Source: Plakobranchus ocellatus
Lineage: Eukaryota > Mollusca > Gastropoda > Plakobranchidae
Direction of reading: 5' to 3'
NCBI GenBank assembly: GCA_019648995.1
Contig: BLXT01004491.1
Location: 3,531,717 to 3,552,321, forward strand
Length of the DNA stretch: 20,605 nt
The translations under genes were made by a program, and so were the position numbers. The first letter of the stretch is position 1. The number at the start of each line of letters is the position of its first letter. This document shows, piece by piece, positions 8,900 through 17,400 of the stretch. The notes beneath the pieces were generated by a model, which worked only from the letters and a program-made list of their open reading frames with translations, was not told the DNA's origin and searched no databases.

Positions 8900-11800
8900 C
8901 TAAGGAGTAACCAAATCAAAAATGTGTGTAGTTGGGTTGAATTAGCAGACTGAGTTGATGTGCTATGAAACTTAGGCAGTTTGCTACGGTCACATCAATG
9001 AGTTACTGATAAGTTGAAGTCCTTGGGAGATTACAAACATCAACTTGTACATAACATCTTCTTATCCATTGCATTACTCTTAGCAATAACTGATCCAGAT
9101 GAAAACCAAAAAGGTATGCTGCATACACTTTTCTGGATCCAACTAATAATCTATGAATTTCACCTTTATCATATTCAAGTTTCATTCATGGCAGGACTCT
9201 TCCTTAATTAAAACTTTGATTCCAGTACTTTTTTTTTTAACTCAAGCATTAAATTGCTCAAATCAGTATGTTTTACTTAATGCATTTATGTTTAAAAAAA
9301 AATATCTTCAAGCATTTTCCCAGCCCTCTTGAAGTCACTATTTCCTTAATTGTTTGTCCACGTCAAAAGCCTATATTTCAATCAACAGTCCAATTATTTC
9401 AAACTTTTGTGTATGGCAAGAGTGTTTATAAAACTATGCAATGAAAGAGAACAGAAAAATGTGTTATGCAACTTATGTTACAAATTACACTTGCATGTTT
9501 ATTCTTTGATCTTCATTGCTTTTACTTTATTTAAATTTTAAAACTGTGAAATTTTTAGTTTACTTCGAGTTTTTCATAACTGAAGAATATTTCTTCTCTT
9601 AATTTCCATTATCAGTACTGTAATTGATAAGATTATTATATAAAAATTCTCTTTTTTCTAGTTTGCTACCTACCCCTATTTAGTTCGAATCTCCTAAGAT
9701 TACAGAAAAAAAATCTCATATTTTTTTTGCTCTTTGTAAGCGACCCAAACAGAGATTTGGAAACAAAAATACAGGTTGCTAGATGATTTTCTTTGGGTCT
9801 GAACTCATATTTAATTTACTGGTACTCAAAATCAGTGGCTTATCTGGTAGGGCAGTTGACTACCATCCAAGAGGTCCAGGGTTTGATTTCCAGTTCAGGC
9901 CAAATCAGATTTTCATTGCTCCTGTGTGTCCACCCAGCACTAAATGGGAAACTAGGTCTCTTAAGACCCGGCGAAAGTAAAGGCGGCGAGGAAAGCAATG
10001 GCAAATTACCTCAAATGCCGTATGCCAAGAACAATCAGGACCCTACTCCTGGTTCCCCAATGCAAGGACTAAGCTTGGGACCCACTTTACTTTTTTTTAC
10101 TGAAAATCATTTTCTTAAAATATTCAATAGAATTTATTCCATCCAGGCAGAGGAAATAAGAAGAAAAATGTGCAGCTTACTTGTCTTCATTGATTCGGTA
10201 GAAGCAGCCGATGCAATTTTCACACATAGGAAGAACAGCACCTAAAACAGATGTGTATCCGATGCAGCTCGTAGAGAGTATGTAGTTGCCTCCCCCACCA
10301 CTGAAAAGAAGTTTAAAAAAAACCTTCAACTTACATGTTAAACTGTGATATTTCATGTCTTTCCTCTCAAACACTAAACTAAATATGAACTATTTTTGGA
10401 CATGTTATACAAGGGAAGTAAAGACCTGAGTTAGATAAACTATAACAGATTCGCCTGAATGCCTCCACAAACCTTTTGACAAATGAAGGATCTGTAAACA
10501 GTGCAGGAATTGGTCGACCTTCTTCCTTTGATATCAAATAAAGCCCCAACAAGTGACGATCACAGGCTGTAAATAAGAGAATTATCTTTTCTGTTATATT
10601 CTTGTATTACAGTAAACTGCAAAATAAAAAGTTTAACATATGAACACCATAGCATTATAGAGATTTGACAAGGCAAATTTGACACCTTGCACAAATTTCA
10701 AATTTAAACAAAGTTTATTTTATTGTAGATTAATTGTTCTTAAACTTTTAACATATTGTGATAATGGAGAACAATCACTTTGCAGTCATATAAGTCTCAT
10801 GTCACATGATCTGAGGCAGCCATGTCATAATCAAGGCAATTAAAAATCAGTGTTATTTATATGATATATTTTCATTTGTAAAATAAGAAGCCTTCAACAT
10901 GAAGGTTCTGCTGTTCTTGATTCTTTTTTGTATGCATAGAAAGTAAATAATTTTTGCTGCTAAAAGGAGAAAAAAAAACTTTTTAAAAGGCCCCCCTTCA
11001 TAGTAAAAAAAGTAATTTCATCATTGGCTCTCAATTATCTAGGTAATCAGTAATTTTAAATTTATTTCACTGCATGATTTTTAAGAGGTTAAAAGAATAC
11101 ATCATAAGTCTTTTTACAGAAATCAGGAAGCTAGAATTCCCTGAGAAAATTTCACAGATACCTTTCAGTTCACAGGCCTCTGCAAAGTCTTTGTTATGCT
11201 TGTTGATAGCGTTGACAAAAAGTTCAAACTTCTTTGATTGCTGGAGACAAAGCGTTAAATATTTATTTATAAAAGATTGCAGCACAATAAGGTTTTTATA
11301 ACTTAATTGAACATAAAAGATAAAGTACGTTATTTTGACCTTCCTATCGAAATGGCCATTACTTTAACTACTAATAAACATAAATACTATTGGAATAATT
11401 GAATATAATACAACATCTTATTCTACTTTAATAAAAGTTTCGGTCAAGAGTTGTTTTTTTCTGCTGTTTATATTGGATTAAATAACTGGTTTTTTTAAGC
11501 TGCTTGGTTTTATCAAAATATTCTGTTTAAAAGCATGCCGATAAAAACTGGAATCGGTCTCTGCACTGAGTGTCCGACTTTAGAGGAAACAAAAAATATA
11601 CCATATTCAGGAAAGAAACAATTTTTTTTTAAAGAAACTGAGGTAGAAAGCAATACTAATAAGCAAGAAATAACTCATTCTACCGCTACAGTTGGATCAT
11701 CCATAGCTTTGCACCAGGCAAAAGCCTCATCAGTACAGGTTCTCATGGTCTCTGTCCTTCCATGATAGAACTGCTTCAGTGGTGCTGTCTGGTATGTGGG

Positions 11801-14361
11801 GGCCATTCTAAGAATTTGGTCAAGATGAAAAAAAAAGGCACTGATAATGATATTAATCTTTGAAACGTCAATCAGTTAAACCCATGAAGTACGTTCCATT
11901 ACAGAGCTGCTGTTTCCACCATCATATTTAATCTCTTAAGAAGAAACACCGAAGTTTAACCTTTCTTTTCTCTGTGCATATGCTCTGAAATACAGTAAAT
12001 CTTTTTCCACTTCTTTTCATCTCATCACTTTTCTATATAAATTCAAGTTATATATTCAAGAGCCCTGCAGATTGAACACATTTCTCAATTGGTTTCTTTT
12101 GGTTCCATGAAATTTGTAATTGTATTTTTATAAAGAACGACGACTCTCCTTTTGTTGGAATGTTTCTAGTAGTTTTCAACCATTCATAGCAAAACAAAAT
12201 GGATGACTAGTTTATTTTTTCAAAACCCTCAATCTTTATAATACCCAATAAATGCTTGCCATCATAAATTATTACAAGGAGTTGCTTGGTGTTACTTAAC
12301 ATTTTGAATTAACTAAATTCCCTGATAATGTCTTGCACTTACTTTTTATATAATCTGTAATATGCAAGTTGCATGGCCATTTGGCACATTGCATCTGGAT
12401 GAAGTCTCTTCTGCTTACAATAGTTTTTGCCATATTTTGTATACTCTCGTACTTCAGCTGTGGCAATCTGCCTCTGCATCAGATAGAAAATGTGCACAAA
12501 AAAAAATGTAATTTTTACAGATAATATAGAATTAAAAAAAACTCTCACAAATATAGGTTTATATCTTGCAGATATACAGTAATAGTAACAGTAACTCTAT
12601 CCCTAACCCTAACTCCACTGTTCAATCATTTTTTTTTTTACAATACATTATAACGCTTTAATACCAAAATGACGTCAACATCTTCTTTTGTGACTAACAT
12701 TGGCCCAATACTATGCAATATTACCTAGTGGCCAACTAAAATGTAACGTATAATATTATACTAATCTCCCCTTGAGGTTGGTTGCAGCTCAAAATTTTTT
12801 TATTGCTATTCAAATTACAAAAGATACAGCACATAAACAATGCAAAGATTGTGATGCCTGAGCTTTAAAATGACAAGAATAATTTAAAAACTAAACTTCG
12901 TTTTTGCATTGTTTTTCAAGTTATTTTAGTTTTTGAGAAACAAGACAGTATTAACTATTATTTCAATGGTTTTTTAAAGGGTCAAAAATATTAAAAATCT
13001 AACTCAACATACTATTTCAGCATAATCCTTTCTAGCTTTCTCAATGCTCTGCATTAGATGTGAGTCCAACTCAAACTGCAAGTGCTTTGGATCTGGCAAA
13101 GGTCGAATTGTTTTGCTACCCTGAAAGTTTGATAGGATGCATGTAATCAAGATACCAAAGCCAAATGACCAAGCAAAACAAATTTATCGACTAGTAACAT
13201 CAACGAGGAAATGATCTTCCCATTCTCATTTTTATTGATATAAAATGTAGCCTTTCAAACATGTTTTTACCCCAACCATAAGGAGTAACACCTTGCAAAC
13301 AAATTTGTGAAAACAAGTAATTAAAAGTCTATTTTTTTCTTCTTTAAAGTGTTTTTTGGACAAATGAAATGCATAAATATATCCTGGCACAAAATCTACC
13401 TGCCCCTACCTCAATTGTACCATTGCAAAGATGAACGTGTGGAGTTTCTTATAATATCACTGATTTAAAATGTTGATAATGCCACTTTGACTCACTTGGG
13501 TAGGTATCATATACCATCAAGACATAGTTCTTGATGATGAGAAAAAATTTCATTGCAGATTTCTTAAGTCAAACCATTTGTAACAGACCAAGAATTTTTT
13601 TTCTCTCAATTGCTCCAACTGTTTCAAAGACTGTGATATATACCTTATCAGGTAATTGTCATCAATTTATTCATTTTGTGTGAGCAGGTCACATATGATA
13701 ATTACCATGAGGAACAATTGAAACTCTCTTCATTTTTTCACACAATAAAACTAATTAAAGGATTCTGAAAAAAAAAAATTTAAACAGTATTCACATGTTA
13801 AAAGCTATTGAAAAACAATCCAATAGCATTTGTTTCATTGTTCATTTGATTAATGCTGTAACAATGAGAGAAGAGCAGTTTTCTTTTTTTTTGTTTTTTT
13901 TCCACAGAAGGGAGTGCGCTGGTTAAGTACCTGCAAGCTGTTGTATTTTACAGCAGGTACGAAGTATAGGGCAGCAAATGCCTATGCTAAAAATAAAAGC
14001 TCTGAGCACCACATTTTTCCTGTCATCTGTGCTCTAAAAATTTAACTATCAATCTTCATCCTACAAAAACCAAAAATTGAGTAGCCTGTGTAGTAAAATA
14101 CAATACCTGCCACTTTCCACCAATTTCATGCAGTTTGTTGTGAACGTAGAAGGTGATGTATACCAACATGATGCCCTCAGCTGGTGTGTGCTGATGGGAA
14201 AAATTGAAATTATATAAACTTAACAAAAACAAGAAGAAAAATAATCAGGACTTAATTTATTAAAAAAATCAATCATTGCTCACTGATCATCGGTGCAAAG
14301 TTATACTTTAGGTATTAATCAAAAGACTATTAATTTTTCACTATGGTTTATGGTTTTGTCT

Positions 14362-14410
<49 letters not shown>

Positions 14411-17400
14411 ACATATTATGATCCAGTTGGCAGGAGGAATAAGTGCTCTACACATAGATACAGCAGTCAATATTAGTAATGTTTCACATAGACATTCTTT
14501 CATAGCATGAAGGCTTGCCTATATTTTACTTTTATCCATTTATTTATTTTTTTCATGCACCCATTTATCACAGATGCTTTGGCAGCAATACTCCTTTTTT
14601 GTTGAAAGGCATCACAAATATCTCGAGACCAGCACAAATCAGTTCTAAGTTGCATTTTTTGCAATTTATCAATCATTGAAACAGCACCTTTCTGTGAGAT
14701 TTGAAATATGAAAACTGGTGGATAGAATGATGTTGATTGATTGTGAGCCAAAATATTGGATTTTTTAACTTTTTGAAAAAACAAATTCATTTTTAAAGAG
14801 GGGTTAAGAATATATTAACATTTTTCTCAAAAGTTGAATAAGTGAAACCAGAATGATTAGAATTGCTCTTGAGATATGCTTTTTTTTGTCCTGCACCAGG
14901 GCAGTGATTGGTTTCTAAGTAGTAAATTCATTGAAAAATTCACCACAGTGTTGTTTTTCAGCTCAGACAACCATTATATCTCTACAAGTTACTCTGATTT
15001 CTAATAACCCATCTAATTTCCCAAGATTGCTGTTCAATTGTGCATATTACAATAATGTCACTAATCAAGAGCAAGTATGAAAAATGTAATGCTTTAATGT
15101 GAATTCAATTGATGCAATAGAATCTGTTTTCAAACTGAAATAACTCTGCCCAACTGAAAGCTAGTAAGCTTATCTACAATGATTTTATGTGATTTTTTTG
15201 CTCTTTTCAATTTTTAAACAAGAGGAGGTAGAGAGTAATACTTTCATACTCCTCAGGGAACCTAACTTTTCCCAATGTATTTACCATATAGAAAAAGCCA
15301 TAAAAAGCCTTATTGTAAATAATGCAAGATCCAATGGCATTTCATTTCATTAAAACATACATCAGCACTGGAAACCACCAGTCCATTTTCATAAAATCCA
15401 CTTGACAAGGACTTGTCAAACCATCTGTTCTCCCCACTGCCAAGGAGTGACATATTAGCCAGCTGAGAAAAGAAAAGATTTTTTTTAATGGATTTTATTT
15501 ATCTGTACAGTGTAATTTATGTATATCACATTCATTTTCCATTAAAATGTTATAAAAATGTCTGGTGTTACTCAGCTTTTCAAATCAGAATAGTAATTCA
15601 GCAGTTAGTTTCAACTATTTTTAATCTAAAAGCTTAAATTGTAAAACCTCCTTTGTTCATTGGAGTTAAAAACACATTTACTTTTACTGACAATTATGGG
15701 TTGCTACATATGCGACTTAATTGAATCTATGGATTTCACTATGCGTTTGGAGACCACAGCATGAGACATCGTGCACCAGAGTCAATTAAAGTACAGCTGA
15801 TAATTAAGATGGAAAAAATGGAACATACAAGGAGCACTAAAAAAGTCTCTGACATTAATTATGAAAATAGAATTGTGTGAAAGAGCCAGGAATTGGTCGA
15901 TATGTCATTTATATATATATATAAGTATTATTATTATTCGTTGTTGTTAGGTTTTTTATTTTTTTACTAAAACTTGCAAAACCTGGACAGTCAAACTTTA
16001 AGATGAAAATTTCTTAATAGAGCAATTGATGGAGCAGCCTCAGAGAGTTTTTTAAAAACTTCCAAGCACAATATGATTACTAAAGAATTAGACTGCTTCG
16101 CTGCATATCAACCAAAATCATATTCCTGAATTTTCCATAATTTCTTGCATAAAGAAAAGAGACATGCAAATAATGTGCAATATGTGCTGATTTAAAATTT
16201 TTTTTATTTCATGTATTATATCTTCCAAAAAGGCATGGAGAGAGAGGGCCTAGCACTGAGGTTTAATGTAACGTATAAGAGCCTCATGATTTTTCATTCT
16301 TGGGAAGCGATACAGCAGTGGTTTCCCCTTGCCTACTACTAGGTTCTCTGCTAGCCTTCGTCTTGCAACTAACCCACAAGGCAGTGGGGATCTATGGTGG
16401 CCGTTGTGCTATTAAGGATCTTCTACCCTTTGCAGGTCTTATTTTTAGTCCTACTGGGTCCCACAACCCTCCTCATCAATTTAAAATTGATGGGGTTACT
16501 GGTTTAATCGCCGATTGTCCGATGGATGCAGTTTAACGTCATGCCCAGGACTTCTAGATACTATAGTTTTAGAGAGCAAGGGAATGTATGGTCATCTCAA
16601 AGAAATTCTCTCACCCCAAGTGCAATCTCGTTAGCAAAGGCGAAAAAATCAAACAAGTTACAAAATTCAAATGTCTAGGTTACCTGATAACATCAGATGG
16701 CAGATGCACAAGTGAAATAAGTAAAAGAATAGCCATGGCTAAAGATACATTCCAAAAAATGAACCGATACTGGCAAATAAAAACATAAGTATGACAACCA
16801 AAATAAGGGTAATTAAAACATATGTAAGATCAGTACTTTTGTATGGTAGTGAGTGTTGGACAATAAACAAAGAAATAGAAAAAAAACTAGAAGCAGTAGA
16901 GATGGGTTTATCAAAAGAATGATGAGGATATCATGGATAGAAAAAAAGTCAAATGAATTGGTTCTGAAAGAGGCTAATCTTGAGCGATCACTAATTAAAA
17001 CCATTAAACAGAGGCAACTACAGTTTTTAGGCCATATTTGCCGACATAAGGGTTTAGAACACTTAGCAATCACTGGAAAGATTGAAGGCAAACGCAGTAG
17101 AGGTAGACAGAGAGTAACTTTTATTGAAAATTTAAGTCATGGGCAATAGGCAAGGGTAGCAATAAAAACTTTATAAGGTTCACTGAGAATAGGTATGAGT
17201 GGAGGAGCATGATCGCCAATGTCTGTTCCAGACAAGATACCTGATGATGATGATGATGATAAGAGCCTACTCATTCTGTGATGATCTCAAGCTATTTGGC
17301 TCTTGTGAGCCAGGCACTGATGGCAAGATTCAAACCTGCTGCCAAAGGCCCTTGCAAAACTGAAGGCTGGGCCACCAATGGCAATCATGTTAAAAACAAA

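Larger units (their letters stand above)
8900..10180 (-). other. CROT: CROT last intron, carries a SINE
   Basis: GT/AG intron between exons 10 and 11 of the window. The SINE at 9835-10097 sits near the exon 10 donor side in the opposite orientation to the gene. The remainder (8900-9822) is AT-rich with no recognisable element. Confidence 0.85.

Noticed and set aside
9793..10245. 150-codon plus-strand frame
   Set aside because: It is a read-through of the non-coding SINE body into the antisense of a CROT exon.
12601..12612. Two CCCTAA units as an interstitial telomere
   Set aside because: Two units are too few to distinguish from chance.
14500..14790. Minus-strand 96-codon frame inside a CROT intron
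   Set aside because: No recognisable domain, no conserved start context, and it lies inside a confidently bounded intron.
16300..16536. 78-codon plus-strand frame in the 5' part of the LINE insertion
   Set aside because: No reverse-transcriptase or other family pattern; more likely non-coding repeat sequence.
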